Assembly (NCBI GenBank): GCA_018340375.1
Contig: JAFFJZ010000007.1
Coordinates: 29,176,001 to 29,240,000 of the forward strand
Direction of reading: 5' to 3'
DNA: 64,000 nt
From: Gonatopus flavifemur
Taxonomy: Eukaryota; Arthropoda; Insecta; Hymenoptera; Dryinidae
Shown in pieces: positions 23,901-35,900 of the stretch. Every line of letters starts with the position of its first letter. The first letter of the stretch is position 1. The notes below the pieces were generated by a model. It saw only the letters and a program-made list of their open reading frames with translations, searched no databases and was not told where the DNA came from. The position numbers and the translations under genes were made by a program.

Positions 23901-26900
23901 TAATGAACAATATTTGAAATGTTTTATAAATTTTTCAAATTTGATTGATTGTTTGTTGCGATGCTTAAATAAAATAGCGTAACTGAATAAAATGAATTTT
24001 TCAAAAAAGAGAAATGAAACCTGTTCAAAAAGAGAGAAATTTTTACTCTCCAGATATACAACAATCCATGTGTCCATAAAGAATCGAATGATGTTCATGA
24101 TAAAGTATCTATACCTTATCGAAAATTAGAACTAACTTCCTAGATTTCTTGGAATGAAGATCCACCCTTAAAGAGTGGAAATACTGCAAATCCGAGGAGG
24201 GTAAAAATCCACTCCATGAGGTGATACCAGTGACGCCTGGAGATGCAACCATACCCATTGGTTAGGAAAGGACATAAACAAAACTATTCTGACAAAATAC
24301 TCGAAAACGAAGAAATTTCATAACAATATCGCTCTGTACAGACCTTCAATCAATGAAGATGGTCTATACAGAGCGACATTTTCCTTCCATTGCTTTATTT
24401 CCAAACAATTGGTCAGAAACGATTTGGCTCGGGTTGCATCGTCAGGGGTCGGTGGTATCCCCATAAAGGTGAATATTCATTCGATAAAAGTGGGTTTTCA
24501 CACTATTAGAACGGGCATTTCGCTGTTATGAAAGGATGGAATTCCACTCTTCAAAGCGAGTGAAAATTTCACTGTTTGAAAGTGGATTTCTTGCGCCAAG
24601 AAGTTTAAAGAGGAGATGTGAATATTCAATTTTTTTTCACATGTTGACATAGCGAGAATTTATATGAAAATATCAATGACCTTGATACTATATAGTTGAT
24701 GTTTCCAAAATTCATACAGAGATGAGGAATTCAATGAATAACATGTAGTGAATCGTGTTAAGGAATTTTAGTCACTTATTTGTTCCTGTTTTTTTCAATC
24801 ACAAAAGTAAAACATAAATTGGTAACCTGAGATGTAAAATTTTCAGAATCATATATAATTTTCATAGTATTATAATGTTGCTGAAGTTTGAATCGTTTAC
24901 AGAAACGGAACGAAAATTTCCACTCACAAAATCTAATGAATGATCGTTATTTAACTCTTCAAACCAACGCTTTGGAACTGAAAACACCGCCTCAAAAAAG
25001 TAATGCAAAAGTTTGGGTCGTTAATAATTGAGTATTTCGTTGTTCGATTACTAATTCGTTCCAATAAACGATTCGCACTTCAGCAACATATATTATACAT
25101 AATTCTTACACTAACTATATCAAATTGTATACAAATTATGTATAATTTAAAAAATTTTTCCACTAGGAAAGTTGAGAGAGAAAATGGAAATAGGATCCGG
25201 TGATACACTGAGAAAGCAGCGACGTAGTCACAGAAACCATTCTCGCGTGGTTCAGGACTTATGATTACAGTGATCTGAAATTTGGTTATGATAACCAGGA
25301 AAACAAGACAAAATCACCTAAACCTGGTTGTGGCAACTAGATGGAATGGTCGAAGCCAAAAATAACCACGTCGCTTGATTATGAGAACTAGATTTTTCTC
25401 TGGGTGTATTATTTCCACGAAGATGCTTACGTGGAATACAAATGCGGGACCTCACTTGGGAGCCTTCTGAAGTAGCTAGGTGATCGGATCAGCTTTTCAG
25501 CCGATTAAAAACGTTGAGAAATGATCCAGATCACCTATATCAGCTACTTCGGAAATCTACATGGACTACTGGTTAAAAAAAATAAAAACTCATCAAATTT
25601 AAGCTGCCAGAAAAGTCGCTTGGTCAGCCATACTGAAAATACCATAAGAGCTACTAAAAAATTCTGACTAATTGTATGGAGTAAAATATACTCTTTGAGT
25701 TTTCTCCGTGCAATTGGCGAAAATTCCCCGGAATTTGGTAAATTCATAGTATTTTTCGGTAGCACTACTGAATGATTGATATATTTACTACATTTCCTGC
25801 TGTCATTGCCAACATCATGATAATTCCTTGGGTTAATTGCTGCCTGAAATACCGCGAAAAATTGAAAACAATTTTTTCTCGAATTCTAGGAGAAGGGAAA
25901 TTTTTTATTTAATTTTGTATGTTTTTTGTTATTTTCGTGGCAAATTTTCCAATTTCTGCTACAGTCTCAAAGCTTCTACACGGAGGAAAAAATATTGTTG
26001 GTATAAAAAGCAGGTTTGTTACTACCCTGGTAAAAATCGAACGTGCTTAAAACACCGTCAAAGCGTGCAATAAAGTGATAGAAGCGTTTGTGAAAAGTTT
26101 CGACCGCCAAATGACTCTAAGGCAAATTTGGTTGAGCGTGCTATCACATTTCATTGAACGTCCAACGCACCCTTCTTACTGAACACTCTTCTCCAACTCT
26201 TCAATAACTCTTTCCTGATGTTTACGATATTTCGGTAGTGAAGGTTTTCAACACGCTTATAGGACTTCCCTTGTGTATATGTTTTGATTGATTGAGAATT
26301 ATATGATTTTGAGGTTAGAATGTTTAGAGGGTATTCTTTACCTTTTATACCAGTTGTTAAGCTAAAAAATTTTATTCGTATTCAAGATACATTTACCAAT
26401 ATAATTACTAAACAACAATTGTTTGGAATTATCGAACTGTAATTTGATGATGTTTGATATGTGCAAGTTAATTTAAATTCTTTTGCACATTTAATGATTA
26501 CACATGGGATATTGAAATTGATTTGTAAACTTTCAGGATGAAAAATCATTTTAATTCAATGAAAAAAATTGAATTTAAAGCACATGCCCTTATGACACAG
26601 TTCATCAGGGAAATAAAGTTCCAATTTTTCAATCACCGATGTTAGCCTAGCGGTAAAGGACTTTCTCCCGGGTTCAGAAGTTTTTGGTTCGATTCCCCTT
26701 TGCAAATTCTTTTTTTTTTACTTTCTTTGGGCTCACTTTCATGCACGCTTTACATCCGCCAAATGACTCCTCCGAAACGCTTCTGATACTTTGAATTGAC
26801 TCTTCGATTATTCTTATAGGACTCTCTAATAACGTCTTTGTAACTCTTCCCAGAACGCTCCATTTTCACTAGGGTATAGCGCCTACAAAAAAAACTAGTT

Positions 26901-29900
26901 GGAAGAGCAAGAAAAATGATTGATACCACTACATTTTTTTGCAGAGAAAAACAAATTTGTTAACAGAACTAACGTCTCAGCTGCTGGAGTGAACATTTTT
27001 GCAAGGACAACAAATTTCTTTGTAGGCCCTACAGTAGCAAACCATTTTTTCTCCGTGTGTGTCAATTTCTCACATTTTGTGTATCAATATTCAACACTAA
27101 CTTTGAATGGACTGTTTGGGACATGTACGTGAATTGAAAACATACAAAATTTTTTATTGTGTATTTAGGTAGCATTTAATAAAGTTTATAGAGAATTCTT
27201 TAATAGTACCCATGCATTTCTTGATATCCATTCTGTATGATTGATCTCATCATCACAATAATAATTAATTATCGCTGAAAAAAAGAGACGGCGGATGCAC
27301 CGTGTCGAATGACAACGGTTTGCTTTGATATTTCGAATTGTATATTTCACGCTATAGATTGGAGAAAAAGTACAATTTATGAGGGACAAAAAAAAGGAAT
27401 TTCAATTTCAAGTGAACGATATCACAATGTACATTATGAAATTATTAATTTAAAGGCTCAAAGCGATACGTTGTCGCATCCGTCATGCTATGAACTTTTA
27501 AAATTTTCTTCTTTCCGTGGATGATTCATCTCCACATGTTGCGTAAAACAGAACAAGGGAATTGTTTTCGTGCAAAGGAAAAAGAAAAACTAAACATACT
27601 CGAGCGCACAAGCGGAACCTAACGGAAGCATTCCATATCGTAACTACTTTATCAGCAGGCTCATTTTTTATATAGGTACATTACGTACAGCCATCGTAAC
27701 CTCCAATGCATCTGGCTGTGTGGTATCAATGTGTCCCAAAATCCATAGGAAATCCCATAAAAGATCGAATAAGACAGAATAAAGAACAGAGACTATTTAC
27801 ACGTGATAACTAGATCTACAGGCAATGCTACAAGAAACGATATTCAATGTTCCTCTACCGTCTGGAATCGATCAATACCATATTGTTTGAACTTGAAATA
27901 TTATGCGGAGAAAAAACATTCCGCTGTTTCAATGAATCCGCGAATTCGCTGAGCATGACAATTCGTTATTTTTCGAACTGATTTGTTATAATTATTAGTC
28001 CGTCGCTAGTATTCCCCAGTCGTAAAATGGAAACAAACAGAAAACATTCCGAAGTAAATTATTTCAAAAAGTTGACGTTGGTGAAATAATGGAAAGTTTT
28101 GAAAACAATTCGCTCCCGAATGTTTTCGTTTTTGTTTCCATGTCTCAACCAGGGATCACGAAGCTCGGTTCGCCGAAGAATGAATTCACGTTTATTTCAA
28201 CAAACTTGTTTGCTATCCATATAATAACAAACGGATATCGTTGGAACAGCAAAATTCTGACTATTCCTACGAACTTTTTTTCCCTCCGCGTAGATTCGAG
28301 GAGCGGATCTTATCAATCCTCAGTTATATCTCTGAATTAAAACTCCCCGATTTGCCGATTTGCAATTCGATAACAACAGAAGTATTCTACGGAATCACGT
28401 AAAATACTCGAATGAAATAAAACCAGATGTAAACATTGCAAAGAGCCCCACAAAAGCCCTAATTTATATTTAGAAATAAAATACTTGCAAAATTGTATCT
28501 TGTGGAAGTGATCTCTTATCGGTTTCCCTTCGCGATATTGATCGATTCCAAGAAATCAAGTCTTTCTCTCTTCCCAACCTTGAAACAACACTCACAGCGA
28601 CTCCAATTACTTCTAGGAACAAACTTCACTTTTCTACAATTAATAATCTCACATCAAAAATTTTTAATGAATTCACCGGAAAATTACTTTTCTTTCTACA
28701 ACATTACAAATTTTCATGAAGAGAGAATGAAAATAAATTACGGTTTTTCCAAAAGTTACGCCGGTACAAGCTGGAACAAATTTTTTGAAAATAATCTTGT
28801 ACGCAAAGAAGAGAACTCACCTTCTATGAGCCATTCTCCGGAAGCTCCCCAACCGGTGCAAACTCCAAAATAACCAATGCCGAATGGTTCTGGATCAGCA
28901 TAGGAAAGGAATGGCTCATGTTCGTTTTCTTTGCCAACTGTCAAGGTGCCGTCATGCCACCTTAAATTTTGTGAAAGAAGAAATCAATTTGGTAAATAAT
29001 GAAGTGGGATTGAGGTCCCTGTTTTTAGAGAGTCATATTCAGAGAGCATAGAGTCAGAGCCGTTAACTGGGGTTGAGGGAACGGTGCTGGAGCCACACTG
29101 ACAAGGAGACTTACGGAAGTGTGACTCAACGATTCTAATGAAAGTTTGCATATTTGTAAAATATCGAAAAATAATCGACACGTATTTTTTTATAACGGCA
29201 ATGGTGGGGGTTCAAGGGTAGAGACCACCCTCCGAACGTCACAGTGGGACTAATCGAGAATTTTTGTGTAAAAATTGTAGAACTCTTGATAGAAGAATGA
29301 TAGGGACTTGATTTTTTTTTAAATGAAGGAAAGCCATTCCAGATTTGAGGGAAAATATCCAGAAAGTCCGATGAGCCCGTTCAGACCTTCAGAAAATTCA
29401 TGGAAAATGAGATTTTTGAGCAAAAATACGAATTTTTCACGATTCAAGAGGGTAAACAATTTTTAGTCAATGTGTTATGCATCATTTCTCATGTATTTTG
29501 ATGTGCTGAATCCAAATCTGGAAACAGAATGTGTGTATCTCTTCAAGTTTTCCCGGAAAGCACAATTAATGTATGGATTTCACGGTTATTTACGATGATT
29601 CATAGCAGAGGAAATGATTTGATCGATGGATTATACATGATTCCCTCATGGTTTCCGATACGCTGAATCCGATTCTGGGAACAGAATTTGTCTATATTTC
29701 CAGGTTCTCCCGGAAAACGCGATTAAAGTGGGAAAAAAAATATGCTGAAATATTCATTTTCCTGTTACTTATACACTGAGAAAAGTGAACTGTAACCATT
29801 ACCATGCGAAAATAGTAGTTGAATGACAGAATCAGGTTATTTGGTATCCATCTTCATGTAAATGGTAACCATTCCCATGTGCATGAACATTGCTACGATT

Positions 29901-32900
29901 CTCTATAGTATCCGAAACCAAATTCGCGGAGTTGTCCCCCAATTACTATTTGTACATGGTAATCATTACATTCCACTTCTCTCAGTGTACGATCTCTAGG
30001 GGAGACAATTATTGGTCAATGTACTATGCATCATTTCTTATGTATTTTGATATGCTGAATCCAAATTTCGAAACAGAATGTGTTTATCTCTTCAAGTTTT
30101 CCCGGAAAACGCAGTTAAAGTATGAAGATGCGGTTTTAACGGTCATTTATATGATTCAAAGGGGAGAAAATAACTTGATCGGTGGATTATACATCATTCC
30201 ACATGGATTTCGAAACGCTGAATTCAAATCTGGAGACAGAATTTGTCTATCTTCCCAGGTTCTTCCGGAAAAATTGGTCAAAGTGAAGGAATCTGATGGA
30301 ATCTCCATTTTACTATTATTTATAGAATTTGTAGGAGAGACAATGTTTTACTCGATGTATATACATCATTCTTTATAGACTTCGAATTCTTTCCACTTCA
30401 GCTGCATTTTCCGGAAGGACCTGGAAAGATAAACATATTATGTTCTCAGATTTAGATTTAGCGTACCGAACCTCTGGGAGAATGATGTATAATACATCGA
30501 TCAAATCATTTTCTCTCCTCTTATTCATGTAAATAATCGTGAAATCCACATCTTCTTACTTTAATTGTGTTTTCCGGAAAAACTTGAAGAGATACACACA
30601 TTCTGTTTCCAGATTTGGATTCAGCACATCAAAATACATAAGAAATGATGCATAACACATTGACTAAAAATTGTTTACCCTCTTGAATCATGAAAATTTT
30701 GTATTTTTGCTCAAAAATCTCATTTTCCATGAATTTTTTCAAGGTCTAAACGGGCTCATCGGACTTTCTGGATATTTTTCCTCAAATCTGAAATGGCTTC
30801 CCTTCATTTGAAAAAAAATCAAGTCTCTATCATTCTTCTATCAAGAGTTCTACAATTTTGACACAAAAATTCTCGATTAGTCCCACTGTGACGTTCGAAG
30901 GGTGGTTTCTACCCTCAAACCCCCACCATTGCCGATATGAAAAAATACGTGTCGATTATTTTTCGATATTTTACAAATATGCAAAGTTTCATTAGAATCG
31001 GTGAGTGACACTTCCGTAAGTCTCCTTGTGAGAGAAATTCTTTAAGTTATTGTAACTAAGACGCCTCAACCAAATATTCTTAGTAAAAGCTACTAGAAAT
31101 TTGATTGATTCAACTAAGAGAGTATAGTTGTTACAATCAAGTGATGAATCACTTCCTCTACTTCCTTGGTTGAATCAACCAAATTTTTAGTAGCTTTCAT
31201 TGGGAATGTTTACTTGAGATGTTTTAGTTACAGTGACTATAAAAATTCCTCTCAGTGCAGGAGCGCAATCTTCAAGGGGAGGGACGCAAAGTCAGAGACC
31301 AAAATCTTGTTCTTTTCCTTACATATATATAAATATATATTCAAGTAGTTTTTGAGGAATCCTTTGTAGAATCCATTGTTGTCAAGGTGTTATGATATAT
31401 GTGAGGGAAATTTCAAGCTACGGTTCAGCGAATATCCTTATTTGAAGTCTATTTGATGCAATTTGTTTTGCTTGTGACACTCGCAAATTTGGACCTGGCT
31501 CTGCTCAAAAAACATAATCCTGGAACCCTATCGGCAAATTAAACATACCTGATCCAAAATCCTCGAAATTCGTCACCACTCAAAATGCCGGGTGTGGGAA
31601 CTTCAGCAACATCAGGTTTCGCCCGATTTTTACGAATTACTGATTTAGCATTACTCCATCCACCAAGGAAGACCTACAAAACATTCAATTAACACAACTC
31701 CAAACAAAATTGTGTACTCGATGTATATCTAGCAACACTGTTAACAATTTGTTCAAAAATGTCATCATTGCCAACGATATATCCAATTATTCTTGATGGG
31801 AAAATCTTTTACGATGAAGCAATTATTCTTATCACTTGATGCGCTAAGAGCAAAAGTGACAATCTAATTGTTGTCAAGCAAAAACAGAGCAGGAACTTAT
31901 GAGAGCAAGAATGGAACGTCAAAAGTTTCAAGCAAAAGCGATACACCTATAATTGGGAGCGAAAGAGCAACCACAGAAACATCCGGGTAAAAATGAAACA
32001 ACGAAAAGCTCGAAAAAAAACGAACCAGCGCATAAGTACAGAATTGGGTTGTGTGTTGGTTCGTTTTTGCTTCGAGCTTTTCGTTGTTTCATTCCTGCCC
32101 AGAGATTTCTGTGGTTGCTCTTTTATTCCGAATTATAGGTGTATCGCTTTTGCTCGGAACTTTTGACGTTCCATTCTTGCTCTCATAAGTTCCTGCTCTG
32201 TTTTTGCTTGCCAACATTTTGAGTGTCACTTTTACTCTTGGCGTATCACTTGTACAATCTTTTTTGTATAATTGATTATCAAAAGCGGGCTTGTAGGGAA
32301 CGCCTCCCCCCCCCCCTTTCCTGATTCATAAGAGAGACTGAGACTCCATCAGTTCCGAGACCATCAAATTAGCCAATATTTTTTTCCTGAAAATTCCATG
32401 AATTTTCGCTTAGACTGGGAAATTTGTTTTCTAAGCCACTCCAGGATATTCACAACTCGGCACTCGTACTATAAAATGTAATCCCAGACAGTACAGCACA
32501 CTGAAAAAAATTGTTAGTTGCCACAGTAGAGAATTTACTAAATGTTTTAGTAAAATATTCTCAGTTATGGTGACCAAAAATATATATTCATTCATACTTG
32601 AGAGAATAATGGAATAAATTTAGTTTTTAATAGTATCCGTTTAGTTGCCATAACTATATAAATTTGATCAACCCTTTGAAGTTATAGTCACAAAATTTGA
32701 CTGTTCGAATTCATTATGTTTTTTTCTTACTTTGACTGAAAAAAAAACATAATTGTCTATACTATATTTTTTATCCGTGACTCTGACTATCGATAAATTT
32801 TCTCCCTTTCTGAGGAATTCTTTGACTAATCAGCCAAGTTCTCTTTATACGTTGTGGAATTTGTTTCCGGATTGAACACGGCTAACGCACCAACCGCTAT

Positions 32901-35900
32901 TGTCCCGTGCATTGCGTTACTACTGGGGAGAAAGACAAATGCGATTGTACGGAATCGAACCATCGTACTAGAGAGTTTGCGCGTTACCCGTTGAGCCATG
33001 ACATGCCATGAGGCTGTTGAAACTATACTGAGAATCCAATTTCTTAGACTGAAAGGAACTTTTCTTTACCATCATTCTAATAAATCTTTCTTCCAATGGA
33101 AAAAAATTCAGTTAAATGAAAAACGTTTGCATCAGATTGAAACGAAAAATTCTCAAAGTGAGACAGAAATATAATTCTTCTTCAATTCGAAGAGTGTGAT
33201 TCCAATTCAATGAAGGATTTTCCCATTGAAATGAATTTTTGTTCCATCGGAAACAAGATTTATCAGAATGAGGGCAAGGAAATTTTCTTCAAGATTAAGA
33301 AATTGGGTTCTCAGTGTATTCTTCATCTTTGGTGTGCTCAACAAATGAATCAAGCAACACCATTTCCCAATACACGGAGAAAAAAGAATTCGCTATGACA
33401 GTGCAACCTGATTTTGCTAGGTACCTTTTGCTGGATCAGCAAAGTTCTTGCTGTGACAGCAATCTATTTGCTATCACAGCAACCTTGTTAGCTACGATAG
33501 CAATTTTTTAGCTGTGGTAGCAACAAACTTTTGCTCCCCCAGCAAAATTTTGTTTGCTATTCTGTATATAATACTGAAAATACTGCTAGTCCAGCGAAAA
33601 ATTTGCTGTTTCAGCCAATTATACTGCTCTTTCAGCAATTCAGTTGACTGCGGTAGCCAATTTTTAGCTAGGTTAGCAAAAAAATTGGCTATTCTATATA
33701 TAATACCTCGATTTGCTGCGTCAGCCAATTTTTTCTCTCCGTGTAGGTATTTTGTTTGTGTATCGTGCCTCTAGCATCAGTTGAAATGTACGATATGTTC
33801 CTTTAATTTTGTTCGTAAAATACGTATAAGCTAGAATAGCCAAGCAATTCGACTAAACAGTTTTTCATTCTATTAACTGAAATTTCGATTTTCCATTAAC
33901 ATAATATACTCATGAATACAATTACCGGTTCATAGTTACACGTTTATAGAATTATCAGGTGAAACTCATAACTGAATATTCTATTGTTGTCATAACTAGT
34001 GTTGCCGCGATATTATCGTCGATAATTGAGGAATAATCGATTATCTCAATTCTTACACGTTCCTATGGAATATATAATCCACGAATCTTCGATTATGCTC
34101 ATAATGAAACGGAATAATGAATAATCCCAGACTTGTACACAAAATAAACCAAGATATGCTTCCATTTATCGTTACGATATATCGATAATTATCGTTACGA
34201 TAGTGTAAGAATATTTTGATTCATCTTGTTTAAAAGACCAAGATGATCCATTATCCCGTTCCATTTCGTGCACAGTCGAAGACCTACGCGTTAAAAGTTC
34301 CATGAAAACCTGTCAAAATTAAGATAATCGATTACTTCTGAATTTCGACGATAATATCGCGGCAACACTGATCATAACTAATTATTTCATGACGATGTGA
34401 CTGTATTTATAGTTCTTTGAACAAAAAAAGTAGTTGCGCCAATTATCATGAAACAACAACAAATTTTTTAGTCATCTCAGTACAATCCCAGATGAATTCC
34501 TATGGCATTCATCATGAATTCTTATGCTTTCGAAGATATTCATTATGCACTCATCCGGAATCCTTGTGTTGTCCGAGATAATATTCTTAACAGTTCAAAA
34601 GTAGAAATAAATCCTCATAATAAATAGTTCTATGACAGTCCCAGTCTCATTCAATATAGTATCTATAGAGTAGGTGAATGATGATCTTTTTAATACTTCA
34701 TGAGATTCTTAAAGAAGACTTCTGACTTACTTCGTACATCGGCTCTCCTTCGTGTGGGCCAGTTGTGAGTGCAATATGAGCATCATTTGGTGCCTTGACA
34801 CGAAACTGAACTTGCCCGCTACTCACGGGATAAAAGTTGTACTCCAATCTGTCTTCAGTGGAAAGCGCTGTACATGAAACAAGAAAAATTGAAAGTACGA
34901 ATTTAATGCACAATTCAATATTCAAGGGGAATTAACGATTCGAAAATTGTGAGATTCAGTACTTTCATCCAAGGCAGCGAAATATGCTGGCGATTACAAA
35001 ATGACTAATTTTTATGATTTAAGGGGAGGTTCCCATCTAGCCACCCCAAAATAAGGTGATTTTCTCGAATTTTCTTTTCATCGAAGGAAGTAAATAAAGA
35101 ACTCGGGGGTTTTCACACTTGTTAATTGAGTCTTCAAGTACATAAAAAAATTTTTTCCAGTGAAAAATAATGCTATAGATATAGACAGATAGATAAAAGT
35201 TTTATTCCACTTAAAAGAATACACTTTCATTGTGGTTGGAAAACTTCCAGGAAAGTATTACAATGATCCTTAAGAGCTAAAAAAACAAATTAACCTTAAG
35301 ATTAGTTTCTTACTCTGAGCTATTTACCAAAAAAAATAGTGCCTTAAAATACATATACAGTACAAACGAAGCTTAGTTTAGACTATGGAACAAAATAGAG
35401 AGAACGTATACAGAATTGTACTTTATTCCTCGATTACGAAGGCTCGAATTTTAAAGCTAGCATGTACAAAAGTATGCAGTGCCCTATTAAGAGATTCTAC
35501 ATCATTCCTATTGAGAGTTTGTAAGAAAATATCTCTTATTGTACTTAGATTACTACTGTCCGAATCAATACATATACCAAGAGACTCCAGCGAACGTTCC
35601 CGAAGCGGACTATATATCGGACACTCGCATAAGATGTGCATAATAGATTCGTCAGAGTTTGTATTGCAAATTGAGCACAGTTGTTCAGCATCGACTTTAT
35701 AAACATATCCATTGAAAAAGAACCTTTTTGTGTGCTTATTTGAAGTCCGGATTAGCATTTTGGTTCTGAGGAATGCTATTTTGCACCTGGGCGGATAAAA
35801 ACTCAGGTAATTGTTCATCAAATTCCTAAGGATGAGAATCCGCTGAGGAGTAGATTCACTATATTTCATGAGGTCCCACTCTCTTAGGTTTACAGCATAA

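Larger units (their letters stand above)
23871..28820 (-). other. Intron 4 of the FAMeT/DM9 gene
   Basis: About 5 kb. It contains foldbacks at 24146-24602 and 25206-25406, half-elements with CACGGAGG / CTCCGTG ends near 25979 and 27057, and a tRNA-like segment at 26636-26705. I see nothing gene-like in 27100-28820. Confidence 0.6.
31674..34730 (-). other. Intron 2 of the FAMeT/DM9 gene
   Basis: It holds a hairpin around 31850-32260 (arms with GAGCAAGAATGGAACGTC and its complement), a CACTGAAAAA-type repeat region (about 32500-32760), a tRNA-like stretch (32937-33003) and the foldback 33373-33743. It also holds a pair of ATAATCGA-rich inverted segments (about 33990-34375, arms GTGTTGCCGCGATATTATCG). 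No gene seen. Confidence 0.6.

Noticed and set aside
26636..26705. Functional tRNA gene
   Set aside because: A and B boxes are present but T and acceptor stems do not pair; the same holds for 1290-1372 and 32937-33003.
25979..27057. One large CACGGAG element across 25979-27057
   Set aside because: The ends look paired (CACGGAGGAAAAAATA / TTTTTTCTCCGTG), but the flanks TA and TG differ and the interiors do not pair as one foldback; they may be two half-elements.
28493..28873. 126-codon plus-strand open frame ending in a proline-rich tail
   Set aside because: Its end is the antisense of FAMeT exon 4; the rest is intron.
29890..30378. 162-codon open frame on the plus strand
   Set aside because: It lies in the repeated ~165-bp units of the giant inverted repeat and crosses the edge of an inserted hairpin; low-complexity composition, no domain.
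34731..34925. Secreted start of the FAMeT protein at 34925
   Set aside because: The leader is mostly a polypyrimidine tract before a good acceptor, and an in-phase upstream exon exists. Not excluded, but less likely.
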